Origin: CAVUBL01 sp963739795
GTDB taxonomy: Bacteria; Acidobacteriota; Thermoanaerobaculia; Multivoradales; DATKCC01
Reading direction: 5' to 3'
Assembly (NCBI GenBank): GCA_963739795.1
Contig: CAVUBL010000018.1
Coordinates: 41,382 to 105,381, forward strand
Length of the DNA: 64,000 nucleotides
Shown piece by piece: positions 44,301 through 50,200 of this stretch. Position 1 is the stretch's first letter, and every line of letters begins with the position of its first letter. Below the pieces are notes generated by a model, which saw nothing but the letters and a program-made list of their open reading frames with translations, was not told the origin of the DNA and ran no database searches. The translations under genes were made by a program, and so were the position numbers.

Positions 44301-47218
44301 CCGTCACCGAGGGCGATGGCGCGGGGGCCCGGGCGGTTTTCACCCTGAGCCTTTCGGCGCCGAGCGGCCTGCCGGTCTCCGCCGACTACGCGACCGCCGA
44401 CGGCTCCGCCGTGGCGGGCGCCGACTACACGGCGGTCTCCGACACCGCGACCTTCGCCCCGGGGGTCACGGCCGCGACCGTCGAGGTGCCGGTCACGGGC
44501 GATCTCCTGGACGAGCCGGACGAGACCTTCCGCCTGGTGCTCTCGAACCCTGGCGATGCGGTCCTGGCCGACGCCGAGGGCGTGGCGACGATCGTCGACG
44601 ACGACCCGCCGCCCACCCTCTCGGTGAGCGACGCCTCGGTGACCGAGGGCGACGACCCGGCGGCCGACCCGGGCTCCGAGATGGTGTTCCACGTCGCCCT
44701 CTCGGCGCCGAGCGGCTTCGAGGTCACCGTCGACTGGGCGACGGCGGACGGGACGGCGGTGGCGGGCGCGGACTACCAGGCGGCGTCGGGGACGCTGACG
44801 TTCCCGGCGGGTACGACGGAGCAGACGGTGTCGGTGGCGGTGACGGGAGATCTCCTGGACGAGTACGACGAGACCTTCGGCCTGGTACTCGCGAACGCGG
44901 CCCACGCGGTGCTGCCCGCCGCCCCGGGCACCGGCACGATTCTCGACGACGACCCACTGCCCGCGCTCTCCATCGACGACGTGACCGTGACCGAGGGGGA
45001 TGCGGGGACGGTCCAGGCGGTCCTCGCCGTCCACCTGGGTGCGCCCAGCGGCCGGGAGGTCCGGGTGAGCTGGACGACCGCGGACGGCACGGCGGTGGCG
45101 GGTGCGGACTACCAGGCGGCGTCGGGGACGCTGACGTTCCCGGCGGGTACGACGGAGCAGACGGTGTCGGTGTCGGTCGCGGGAGATCTCCTGGACGAGC
45201 CCGACGAGATCTTCGCGGTCCGGCTCGAAAGCCCCGAGCTCGCGGTTCTGGCCGACGCCGACGGCGTGGTGACGATCGTCGACGACGACCCGCCGCCCGA
45301 CCTCGCCATCGGCGACGCCTCGGTGACCGAGGGCGACTCCGGCACCGTCGACCTGCGCTTCCCGGTGACCTTGTCGGCGCCCAGCGGCCGGCAGGTGCAG
45401 GTGAGCTACGCCACGGGCGACGGCACCGCCGATGCGGGCACCGACTACACGCCGGCCTCCGGCACCCTCGTCTTCCCGCCGGGCACCACCGCCCTCGAGG
45501 TCGTCGTCCCCGTGGCGGGCGACCGGGTGGACGAGCTGGACGAGACGGTGCCGGTCGCCCTCTCCGATCCGGCGTGGGCCGTGGTGGCGGACGGCGAGGC
45601 CACCGGCACCATCGTCGACGACGACCAGGCCACGATCTCCATCGACGACGTGACCCTCGACGAGGGCGAGGCGCCGGTCGGCGGCACCGCCGACGCCCTC
45701 TTCACCGTCCACCTGGCCACCGAGGCCGACCGCGAGATCACCGTCGACTACGCCACGGAGGAGGAGACGGCGACCGCCGGCGTCGACTTCCTGCCGGTCT
45801 CCGGGACCCTCGACTTCCCGGCGGGCACCACGGAGCGGACGATCGCCGTGCCCGTGGTCGGCGACGACCTCCTGGAGCCGGCCGACGAGACCTTCCGCGT
45901 CGAGCTTTCGAACCCGACCGAGACCGAGATCGCGGACGGCTCGGCGGTGGGCACGATCACCGACGACGAGCTGTGCCCCGGCCCCAACCTGCTGGCCAAC
46001 CCGGGCGCCGAGGAGCGGCCGGTGGACGGCGAGCTGCCGGGCTGGACCGAGGTGGCCGGGAGCTCCTGGCAGCAGCGCACCGCCGACCCCGATCCGGCCG
46101 AGGGCCTGGCCTACTTCTTCGCCGGCCCGGTGGACTTCGGCGAGCTCGCCCAGGAGGTCTCCGTCCAGGCGTACGAGGTGCGGATCGACTCGCCGCCCGA
46201 TGGCGAGGACGGCCAGCGCTTCGCCTTCTCGGGCCGGGTGCGGACCTACGACGAGGTGCCGCCGGACACCGCCCGGATCGTCGTCGAGTACCGGGACGAG
46301 AGCGACACGTTGGTGCTCGGCGCCTTCGACTCCGGCGAGATCTCGAGCCCCGGCGAGTGGCGCGAGGTCTCGGACGTCCGCGCCGCGCCGGCGGGTACGC
46401 GCTTCATCCGGGTGCGCCTCGTCGCCACCCGCTTCGCCGGCACGGACGACGACGGCTACTTCGACCAGCTCGTGCTGCGCTCGCTGCGGGCGCCGGTCCT
46501 GACCGTGGACGACGCCACGGCCTACGAGGGCGGCCCGGGCAACACCCCGGCGCCCGGCGAGGCGGTCTTCCACGTCCGCCTGTCGTGCCCCTTCTTCCGG
46601 CCGGTCTCGGTGGATTACGCCACGGCGGACGGCCCGGAGGGGAGCGGAGCCACCGCCGGCCAGGACTACCTGCCGGTCTCCGGCTCCCTCGACCTGCCCG
46701 TCGGCGAGACCGAGGCCACGGTCTCGGTGCCGATCCTGGGCGACTCGGTCTACGAGCCGCGCGAGACCTTCCGGCTCGACCTCTCCGACCCGCAGCCGGC
46801 CGACGAGGTCGTGCGCCTGGACCTCGTGGATCTCGAGGGCACCGGCACCATCCTCGACGACGACTTCTGCGCCCGCTCGCACGGCTTCTGGAAGACCCAC
46901 GAGGAGGTCTGGCCCACCGACCACCTGGAGCTCGGCGGCGTCGATTACGACCCGACGGAGCTCCTGGCGATCCTCGGCTACAACGGACCCGACGCCTCCT
47001 ACCACCTGGCGCTCCAGCTCGTGGCCACCAAGCTCGACCTGCTCGCCGGCTCCGACCCGTCGATCGTGCCCACGGTGGACCAGGCCGACGACCTGCTGGC
47101 GCTCTTCCCGCCGGGGAGCAACCCGAAGAAGGGGGACAAGACGATGATCAACCAGGTCAAGGACGTCCTGGACGCCTACAACAACCCGAGCTGCCAGGAG
47201 GTCCCGGTCCTTCCATGA
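26315..47218 (+). CDS. Giant secreted multidomain protein (6,967 residues)
   Basis: Start TTG 26315 with GGAGGT 7-12 nt upstream, overlapping the previous stop. Domains in order: signal peptide (1-34); metallopeptidase-like domain with HEILHQWG at 175; squalene-cyclase-like alpha toroid with repeated NPDGGWG/TALAL motifs (~375-640); five CARDB domains (~650-1210); FlgD-type Ig domain with SPNGDG (~1215-1315); a TolB/WD40-like propeller (~1320-1720); three more SPNGDG domains (from ~2165, 2850, 3060); Ig and FnIII repeats (~3170-4440) with an F5/8-like insert (~4080-4210); a second propeller (~4490-4795); a CARDB and macroglobulin-like strands; three DUF11 repeats (~5450-5875); six Calx-beta repeats (~5877-6550); a carbohydrate-binding-like jelly roll (~6555-6725); a seventh Calx-beta; and a C-terminal HGFWKTH domain (~6850-6967). 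The 20.9-kb frame is uninterrupted. It is probably a cell-surface or matrix adhesin; no anchor motif is visible. Confidence 0.85.
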   Translation: MTPRWLGGRRGRAWSLLVLPVLIALALPAGAVAADGVRPPPGELPGPSDAFAHFVGDQGHVSVVEVSGDYSQLYQGEINALPRALIARELYAHHPDQYDFLVAFSTFEFDTGDAVAFHLGVRNDVQGIGLPQFDDSDLYGSAGRLQGFIDMAALRRYVTDPLAPGFEDTLAIAVHEILHQWGAYVRFRRPDGSLSDALLGRDGSHWSYLLDSDASVLYGNDWHDRGDGTFVSTGALRLLSPLDLYLAGFFSPEEVPPFLLIDNPAVDPTQLSRVGATVSGQATTVTVDDVIAAEGPRVPAASAARKDFRAAFVLLVRPGETPTSTQIAALERIRQGLETRFSVLTGGRGILEIYPEAPPGAEPGAPGELPGGPVRGTEASLVDGLAWLRAQQGVDGSWQDRPATQTRDTTLALDTLSTLDGQFIGAGGALDWIEARLASGSEITTDYLARSALALVGQGRSASDPVARLLALQNPDGGWGLGAGYASDSTDTALALGALDGAPGVPAAAVDAGAGLLLASQGPDGGWGSSAGGPGRTAITATVLQTLHRLGRESTVLPAALAFLAGKQNPDGGFGDSPSTSHDTAIALEALIATGGVGSVDGGAARAYLASHQTEEGSWEGSVYSTALALDTLKRFGYPNWRFATPLQADPAAPRDGEWVSLGATVINDGNVEAPAGLVRLYDGDPDAGAAAITEAEVPPLAAGGSVVVSLTWESLGHAGANHLVAVLDPDGATDELSELDNRASLDLDVAEAPAEADLELSDTDLTLSPAEPTELPASVAVSATVRNLGQTDVAQAVVRLLVAGPGVAPEDAIAVDEAMVAVPGRSSTPVAFTYLLEAPGTTTFVVQVDPDGAVAEADETNNQARGTVSTAAAVDLAVAPADLSLEGTPTVGSDVTFHAVFHNRGTVDSPDVPVAFTVTDGAVVRELPAATVEIAGGDAVERTVAWRVDLAGDLTFRAVIDPDGAVAETDETNNQADLAFATGGVDVPNLALAYQDLAFDPEPGREGAPVALSILVRNTGGADATGVEVGFYEGDPTQGGSLVGTLQTIPSLAAGGSATVGVTLPPLAGTGDRLIYAVADPANQIDEASEADNTAFRTLKVVSLPDLAVSPSAIESDPAFPQAGQQVTTTVTVANLGEQEADGVVVRLTVDGAPAGPDQTLPAVAPNTTGEAAFTWSYPAGATTVHLVAAVDPEDAIAEGDETNDTAERDLAAFDPTRAVSNPYVSPNGDGVQDTTVYSFTLASPADVTVEVVDSQGRTVRSHTGPELTGVVKGRFEWDGRGDDGLVVRDGTYHFRAVSSGGAVLDEALVTVDTDRWPLSAAIGTPFELVTDLTCSVEDPGSLQFVGDESEAYFLSYGGVVRVPASGPPYTLVAQSSYPGSLVVSDDGEKMAYDPEIGSDDPLAIANTDGSDRELISWANIYGLGNQAFLPGTQTLLYLGYDPYDHQVPYRLRERPLDGTGPDRSVLDYPPNNGSYITRSFSQSGLSPDGSKLVINACFRTGTTPCGLTDLQLLDVATGAYLGLPELQRDFTWSPTGKRLASVKDVDYDDLGSIPSVVIYGTDGALQHEVFLTRDLLGNLPVYDRFGPFPTDPLPYAIYTYGNSRVTWSPSGDQLAVSVEWGEVGDNYFAQYVRVYLIDATTGAIQTIGWSEPIYDFYSYHVSTWDGSQWVERAERHFGRNYSEQEVDLSQYLPDPDGEYKVRVRQTGKQAAQVDRILLRTGAPGLDGVDHRPVSARLLGPGASPEAALARVQGLDHDVLDLHENEIELRWDDPSPRATADGVKLPIRLALAAREEPDLSPRHPRPFAYPAAQGTSYQVVAGAGGAMKVDGLQTGADGLVAPLFATWSRPDTGHPAATVYGYASSDDQALYGALDFTVDNTEDGDKDWASLWLETPNGWREFRVSAVDSTWGAVGFQPTGRAAYHHKYYEFRVPLAEIGARPGDTLAVRFQAYGTAALLDPEPDLLPPEAYGLLWLPGGDTLFYYSDGSGANALIHLDQGNRVERVFDEFTTLRGAELSPSGRKLVFRDGRDIKDPQSDCYNPSFYADYSYFSFESLANDSVELKGEPTPDGRGIRLSGTATDLDFARWRLEYADEAVPEFWTPIGEAETAPVVDGDLATWLPPGPGGYLVRLTVEDLAGNRRSVVRRFSSASGSPTSITDLSESPRYISPNGDGVQDAATLHYRVLAPAHLEIGVFDEAGDRVRTFERDEGVLGTDRDLVWDGRNDSGLPVPDGLYTIKVQGYAFPVTVDTVPPEALEPELRGPATLFRGVDGNDYLDVGPSVAWCASDLHPDSRGASLSIGEGADPGTWSPIAGGGVSTDCSNRGQWPSEALTLDQFVYHRFRLEARDLAGNSAVTTGPLAGEELLAYRFWDAAAGSADTGLVPVSGDVVLPQGAQARLRVAETSRSTLSRLFVQFRPACSPASGPCDPWQEDSETQLFETDTGLPATTVPEPRFDLGWDPSFLDPSTVWEIRLRSRAVDGGDLYSNVLTLRFAGGIAYHGLLQGLPSASSDHDAGPLQVALGRAGLDAQKAPVLWATEDIPDPLTDVVLFLTSEDDPRFAAGQSLPLAAVSGNVMVFDGRELLPCHTYEGAVLARVVPADGSPPSAAQSNTLSTELACLSVKGSFRAPPAASCGASAGPGRDLYVTPTSYDGVELTLLTVAVDDPDNVVYSANRPQSGQVYDAPIDTTALDDGVHEVYLRLTNGEGAEAKGSEKLVVDSSPPTAQITYPVSGQRLCGLPPDATGVGGVEVQGSVEDLGAGSSWELETLSAAGDWHRAAGGTIPASLDPGAAIPKPLVSGRTDVGQRLDFPTGDVTVRLSALDDGGNRTCSEPVEFYLDGQVDGLEVSSERDLISPNGDGVADKTLLTYGAGEPVSLDVQVYHGVEHQVFFQTVVDPVGEPLRTLASGLAVAGAGTLSWDGRADDGSPVADGVYAVVFRATDGCGNTLQVSRGVGVDTTPPQVEILSPTAGAGLPLVVDVTGTATDEHFLDFQLDHGIGTTPFTWDVVARSGSQARASRLGLWNTYGLQGPQTLRLTARDRVGNSAAYLVTVDLPVEDSVITDLEATPDPVSPNGDGRRETTAIRFGFAQEVTATLAITSLDGTTTLRTLTSGETFPEGSASRPWDGRDEAGQPVADGEYRVRLEAAPTFDPSKVQTETLPITVDRAPPEIVVTRPRDGFASGQGTAQGTVDDPHLAQWVVELTDTPDQPDWREIARGETAVTGGDLGSLDGLAEGRYALRVTAEDTAENRAERIVPFEVDDTPPEVTLDAPAAGSVLGSAAGPVEVRGSAVEDHPASWRLELGAGDAPTAWTALASGDGLPPATLLSWQVGAVPDGLYTLRLTVEDLGGLTGEASAAVVVDDTPPTVAITAPPAGGYVTGPTAITGTAADANLLVYTLEVAPAGTDQWSELGRAASPVTSGTLLSWQALPPDGAYRLRLRAQDRAGNAAAAEVPVTVDTHSPAPPQGLAASLEGETDARLTWQASSESDLAGYRVYRGGVLLTPQPIAALTYLDPAIPEGELPYTVTAVDRAGLESAPSEPAVLTYDRTPPTVLILDPHAGSSVSGLVEVRITATSSDFKEYRLSVGAGDGSGGRQLLRSSPTPVRSEVATEWSTLGLPEGATYTLHLEAEDVRGNVGVAEAAVVIDNQPPATPTGLAASVSGSDVSLTWNANAEPDLAGYLLYRDGRLIHGSGDDLVRRALTTTSYTDPSLPDGTFTYRLAAIDKAGNVSPLSAPATATLDLHPPHVEIVQPDVGTRFDSPLYVLATTPDQDVAEVRFEMRPAGGASWSEIATGTAAPWETTWDPAGLDYGDYEIRAVARDAGGRVDPAPTPVAVTYTDLGRPARVTGLTARVDGGNVHLTWDANTEPDLAGYYVDRTAGDGSSLRVTSTPVPGTSFTDTGLADGTYSYRVAAVDVYDNEADPSEAREARVYTPELDRPLSPTRATSVDLSGSVPASQTVTVEVSRPSGTETLPPPSVAADGRFSVAGIAVERGENQISVVAADGAGNRSKPAAARVISGVPPSAPTGLTAPVTDKQVELGWSLNPEPDVVGYREVVDGNPRFYDQFTRPTSATASSYYDDYSTPSRAVDYSTYTWWSPDPTQPVDGQWVAATWPTPQLLAAVRLNWYDSASRAVDYDVQVWDGTAWVTHTRVRGNAEATPEIDFADAYPTTGVRIVLHAIAGSETEAQSVRLADLNADTRPLVASPPDTFTLYDGLHEISVSAVNAYGFESDPSAVVDAPVGDAQGPDPVTLAATVQGSDVSLSWTESPATDLRYYLIYRDGEQIGARFDLADRTYVDPGLANGTYRYTVVGVDQVGNHGPASNEAEATVDVALPPAPVALAVTDPGLGDALDLAWSPGAGEPAAVAFRVMRSETAGGPYSAVGETAATSYRDRGLTAGTTYYYVVAGLDAVGNAGDASGEASGTPEDRTGPVAVLHFPAPPGGTFRTRETIQDLIVGTTEAGAAVEVYRNGDLVGQTTASLEASSQSVTYDAYGVPRPSPAGGRALLDDYYSLDLVDFATGDVKPVTGLSYTNAFWMPDGDRLLGAVYDYDLDKSVLTTYRLSDSSRQTLAALDSVDVAVPSPDGAEAAVLGYDGAFSGLLLVDLQSGEVSSLVDGGSYDFDPDSLAWSPDGSHLAFWHDGSTGTEIEIVEIATGAVTAVPAVPGDYGYPSWSPDGASLAFTVFDSGSTYSTQLWRYRLADGVAEPITSNEEDHFLPRWSPDGASIAYVGDSERLELLDLESGQVQVLRQIADWSGDLQWAPGGHLVLLDAGQPVRVTPAGRFEVRSVPLQVGDNTFTATATDDLGNRGAISPPIVVELATDANANLTVAADDLTVLPAVSLTGQQVTFTVTVHNTGVSGSPATDLDLVLLPPSGSPLPVASGLTVTALGPAASQTFTEPFTLPTVAGRWTLVATVDPRDRVLEADEDDNRAEITFPVLSGAAPAVFVATDQSQYGAEQDVTIEADLANAGAPFTGSLELTVEDTDGYTVEELPAIAVPDLGAGARELQQAVWNTGSVLAGDYRVVARLLAGDGSVAATGSAPFRIAGTASLAAEVATDRAIYDSGAAVQITGTVRDEAGNGVATDLVAHLTLLDAGGATVAEWTEPVADLLPGSEATVSESWSSAGAPTGSYRVHLDALHGGAVEASAETGFDLNPIDLGVSGTLSLSSLVPPVGTPLVASYQVTDGTQAALAGLPVHLILVASGDGTEIARQDSTVDLAAGATASGQATFATDDLALGDYRVVLRVDLAGADGVPVTTTLAVAGFAPVDGTPPEIRSVEPPDGAYVASADVVLRAVALDSLSPVDLVEMSLDGGAWLPAAVESAPDGRWSRAASGLADGDHALEVRATDAAGNQALAESAFTVDTVAPEVTVTGVEDGASYPDPVTPTIDVVELHPASQEVTLDGAPFTSGTEVSDQGAHELNVVAEDLAGNRTEVTVSFQIGVGEPEIAASNTATLASDADGDGVPSPGDELAYEIIVANTGGAEATSVVLTDPVPAHTEVVAGSVATTLGTVATEMPVEVDLGTLAAGASAVVTFRVSIDLPVPAGVDRVENQGLVTSAELPAVPTDDPALGGDHDPTVTMITAAPELVAEKTGALAVDADGDGVPSPGDTLEYRLVVRNIGNTSATGVALADPVPGQTALVAGSVATSQGTVTAESPVTVDLGEIAGRASAEVRFRVTIDDPIAAGVREVTNQGLVTSAELPDVVTDDPDAGGAADPTVTEVSAAPVLRVEKEAFLFGDQDGDGKASPGDVLLYRLTVANSGNTAATSAVLTDPLPEHTALEAGTVQTSRGTVTAEDPVTVELGTLPVGEDSVVSFQVRIDAEFPTDVLAVANQASVATAELAPVASDDPATPEAADPTVTPVFITPSILVADVSLDEHAGPAVFTVSLSEPSNREVDLSYATTDGSALAGLDYQPVSGTLVFAPGETETQVEVPVVDDLLDELDETFRLDLSNASGGTLADPQATATIVDDDPPPFLSVDDVTVTEGDGAGARAVFTLSLSAPSGLPVSADYATADGSAVAGADYTAVSDTATFAPGVTAATVEVPVTGDLLDEPDETFRLVLSNPGDAVLADAEGVATIVDDDPPPTLSVSDASVTEGDDPAADPGSEMVFHVALSAPSGFEVTVDWATADGTAVAGADYQAASGTLTFPAGTTEQTVSVAVTGDLLDEYDETFGLVLANAAHAVLPAAPGTGTILDDDPLPALSIDDVTVTEGDAGTVQAVLAVHLGAPSGREVRVSWTTADGTAVAGADYQAASGTLTFPAGTTEQTVSVSVAGDLLDEPDEIFAVRLESPELAVLADADGVVTIVDDDPPPDLAIGDASVTEGDSGTVDLRFPVTLSAPSGRQVQVSYATGDGTADAGTDYTPASGTLVFPPGTTALEVVVPVAGDRVDELDETVPVALSDPAWAVVADGEATGTIVDDDQATISIDDVTLDEGEAPVGGTADALFTVHLATEADREITVDYATEEETATAGVDFLPVSGTLDFPAGTTERTIAVPVVGDDLLEPADETFRVELSNPTETEIADGSAVGTITDDELCPGPNLLANPGAEERPVDGELPGWTEVAGSSWQQRTADPDPAEGLAYFFAGPVDFGELAQEVSVQAYEVRIDSPPDGEDGQRFAFSGRVRTYDEVPPDTARIVVEYRDESDTLVLGAFDSGEISSPGEWREVSDVRAAPAGTRFIRVRLVATRFAGTDDDGYFDQLVLRSLRAPVLTVDDATAYEGGPGNTPAPGEAVFHVRLSCPFFRPVSVDYATADGPEGSGATAGQDYLPVSGSLDLPVGETEATVSVPILGDSVYEPRETFRLDLSDPQPADEVVRLDLVDLEGTGTILDDDFCARSHGFWKTHEEVWPTDHLELGGVDYDPTELLAILGYNGPDASYHLALQLVATKLDLLAGSDPSIVPTVDQADDLLALFPPGSNPKKGDKTMINQVKDVLDAYNNPSCQEVPVLP
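44768..45171 (+). repeat. 68-bp identical DNA repeat between neighbouring Calx-beta modules
   Basis: Bases 44768-44835 and 45104-45171 are identical over 68 nt (starting GCGGACTACCAGGCGGCGTC), although the surrounding Calx-beta repeats are clearly divergent and differ in codon choice. This indicates a recent duplication or gene conversion inside the giant gene. Confidence 0.85.
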
Positions 47219-47253
47219 CAAAGGGCGGTGACAAGCGGAGGAGATCGGACGGG

Positions 47254-50200
47254 ATGAGGATGGCAGCGATAAGGCACGCGCTCGGCGGCCTGATTGCGGC
47301 GGCGCTGGTCGCCGGCGCCGGGAGCCTGGCAGCCCAGGAGAGTCCCGCGGCTTCGCCCCCCGCGCCGACCGCGCCCTCCTCGCCGACCGCGCCGACCGCG
47401 CCGACCGGCGGGGGGACCTCCCGGTCGGTCCTGCCCCCGGCCCCCTCGGAGGGCCGCGAGCTGGGGGCGGCCCTGTCCGGCTTCTCCCGCCTTCTCGGGA
47501 GCGGGGGAGCCGGACTGGCCGAAAGATCCGCGGGGCCGGAGGGCTCGCCGCCTGCCCAAGCGCAGGCCCGGTTCCAGTCCCTCGCCCCGCGCGACCTCCT
47601 CGCGGCCTACGACCGCCTGCGGGCCGCCGATCTCCTCTACCGCGACCGTCTCGCGGCGGTCGGCCGGAAGCTCGACGCCATCGGCGCCGGAGCCGAGATC
47701 GCCGACCGCCTCGCCCGGGCTCGGGCGGCGTACGAGGAGGCGATGGGGCGGATCCTCGATCCCCTGGAGCCGGGGATGGCCGAGCTGCGCCGCGCCCTCG
47801 CCGGGGAGAAGGCCGGACGCCGGCGCGTAGGGGTCTCCCCGGAGCTCGCCGGCGCCCTGGAGACGGCGCACCTGGCTCTCGAGGCCGTGGTGGCCCAGCC
47901 TTCGCCGGAGATCCTCCGCTCCGCGATCCTGCCGTACGGCCGCCTCTCCCTGGGCCAGCGCACGCCGGCCACGACGCCCGCCGTCGTGCCGTCCTACCTC
48001 GACCCCACCGACCCGGCCCCGGCGCCGGAGGACCTGGCCGCCTCGCCCCTCGCTCCCCTCTCGGAGCCGATCCTCGAGAAGGCCCAGGAGCTCGGCTACG
48101 ACTACGTGAAGATCTTCGAGTTCGTGCGCAACGGCATCGAGACCGAGTGGTATGCCGGGGCGATGAAGGGGGCCGAGGAGACGCTCCGCCAGGGGCGGGG
48201 TGACGACGTCGACCAGGCGGCGCTCCTGGTGGCGTTGCTCCGGGCCTCGGGGGCGCCGGCGCGCTTCGTCCGCGGTGTGGTGGAGCTGCCGGTGGCGGCC
48301 GTGGCCGACGACCTCGGGTTCAGCGAAGCCGACCCGGACCGAGTGGCCGAGGCGCTGCGCCGGGCGGGCGTCGCGTTCCAGCCGGTGGCCCACGGTGGGC
48401 GGGTGGCGGCCTTCGACGTGGAGCAGGTCTGGGTCTCGGCCCGCATCCCCTACAGCAACTACCGCGGCGCGGTGGTCGACGCCTCGGGAGCGACCTGGCT
48501 GCCTCTGGCGCCGGCCCTGAAGTCCTTCGACCTCCGGCCGGCCCGGGGCGCGATCGACGAGATGGAAGCGGCGGGCGAGCTCGACGTCACCGGCTTCGTC
48601 GACGAGATGCTGGCGGCTCCCCAGGCCGCGGACCCCCTGTCGACGCTGCGTGGCCGGGTCACCGACTACCTGGCGCGCTCCGGCGAAGGTGACTACCAGG
48701 ACGCCCTCGCCCGGCGGGCGCTCGTCCCCCAGAGCCTCGGGCTCCTTCCCAGCTCGCTGCCCATGACGGTGGTGGCGGTGACCTCGGAAGGCGCGAGCCT
48801 GCCCTCCGATCTCGTCCAGCGGGTGCGCTTCCTCGTCCGCTCGGGCACCGGGGCGACGAGCCCGGTGGCCCTGGACTGGACCGTCCCGGTGGCCGACCTC
48901 TCGGGCCGCCGCGTGACCCTTTCCTACCTGCCGGCGACGGTGGAAGATCACGAGACGATCGACGCCTTCGGCGGCCTCCAGTCCGTGCCTCTCTACCTGG
49001 TGCGGCTCCGCCCGCGCGTGGCGGTCGACGGCCGGCCGCGGGCGGTGGGCGAGATGCCCCTCGACGCCGGCGGCCGGTACCTGCTGGAAATCCACCTGCT
49101 GGCACCGTTCGGCGACCAGCCGGTCACCCGTACCGTGGTGGCCGGCGGCTACTACGCCCTCGACCTCGCCGCCCAGCGCGCGCCGCTCCACGAGCTGCCC
49201 GACGACGACCCGGCGGACGCGGAGACCCTGGGAGCTCGCTTGCTGGCGCGGGTCGCCGGCACCTACGGCGAGAGGTGGAGCGACGCGGAGGACGAGCTCG
49301 CGTCCCTCCTGGGCGTCTCCCTCGGCCGGCCGCTGCCCTCGGTGGTGATCGCCGGCGGGGCGGTGACGGTGGAGACCGTCCTGGGCCTGCCGGAGCAGCT
49401 CCGCTGGGACGGCGTCACCCTCGACGCGGCCCTGCGCACCGCCGAGCCGGTCGCCGCCGCCACCGCAGCGGGAGCGCCGGAGCCGAGCGCCGCAGCGAGC
49501 TTCCTCGCCCTGGCCGCGCTCCAGGGCTCGGCCCTCGAGCACCGGGTCTTCGAGGACCTCTTCCTGGTCGACGGCATCTCCGCCGACAAGGGCCTGGGGC
49601 TCGCCCGGCGGAATGGCGTCCCCGTCGTCCACCTGACGCCGGCCAACCTCGACGCCGAGCTGCCCGGCCTCGCCCTCCCACCGGCCGTCCTGACCGAGAT
49701 CGAAAACCAGGTGCGATTGGGCTTCGAGGTCGAGACGCCGCGCACGCCGATCACCCGCAAGGCCTGGACCGGCGAGGTCTGGCGGGTGATCGATCCCCAA
49801 GGCCGCGGCGCCGGCTACTTCATCTCCGGCGGCCTCGCCGGCGGCGCCACCACCGAGCCGCCCGGAAGCTGGGTGCTCGACTTCCTGGCCGACGCCCTGG
49901 CGGCGCCCGTACTCCCCCGAGGCGAACCAGGACCCCCTGGCCGGCGTCGAGGTGGTGAAGGTCGGCGCCGGCGAGGACCAGGAGGGCACGGTGGGGGAGG
50001 TGTACGGCAGCGCCCTCTCGGTCCTGGTGCGCGACGCGGACGGCCGGCCGGTCAAGGACGCGCCGGTGACCTTCTCCGTCTGGTCCGGGGGCGGCGCCCT
50101 GCTCGACGACCAGGGGGCCGAGGCCGCGAGCTTCACCACCACCACGAACGCCCTGGGGATGGCCTCGGTTCGCCTGCGGTCGGGGACCCACACCGCGGAC

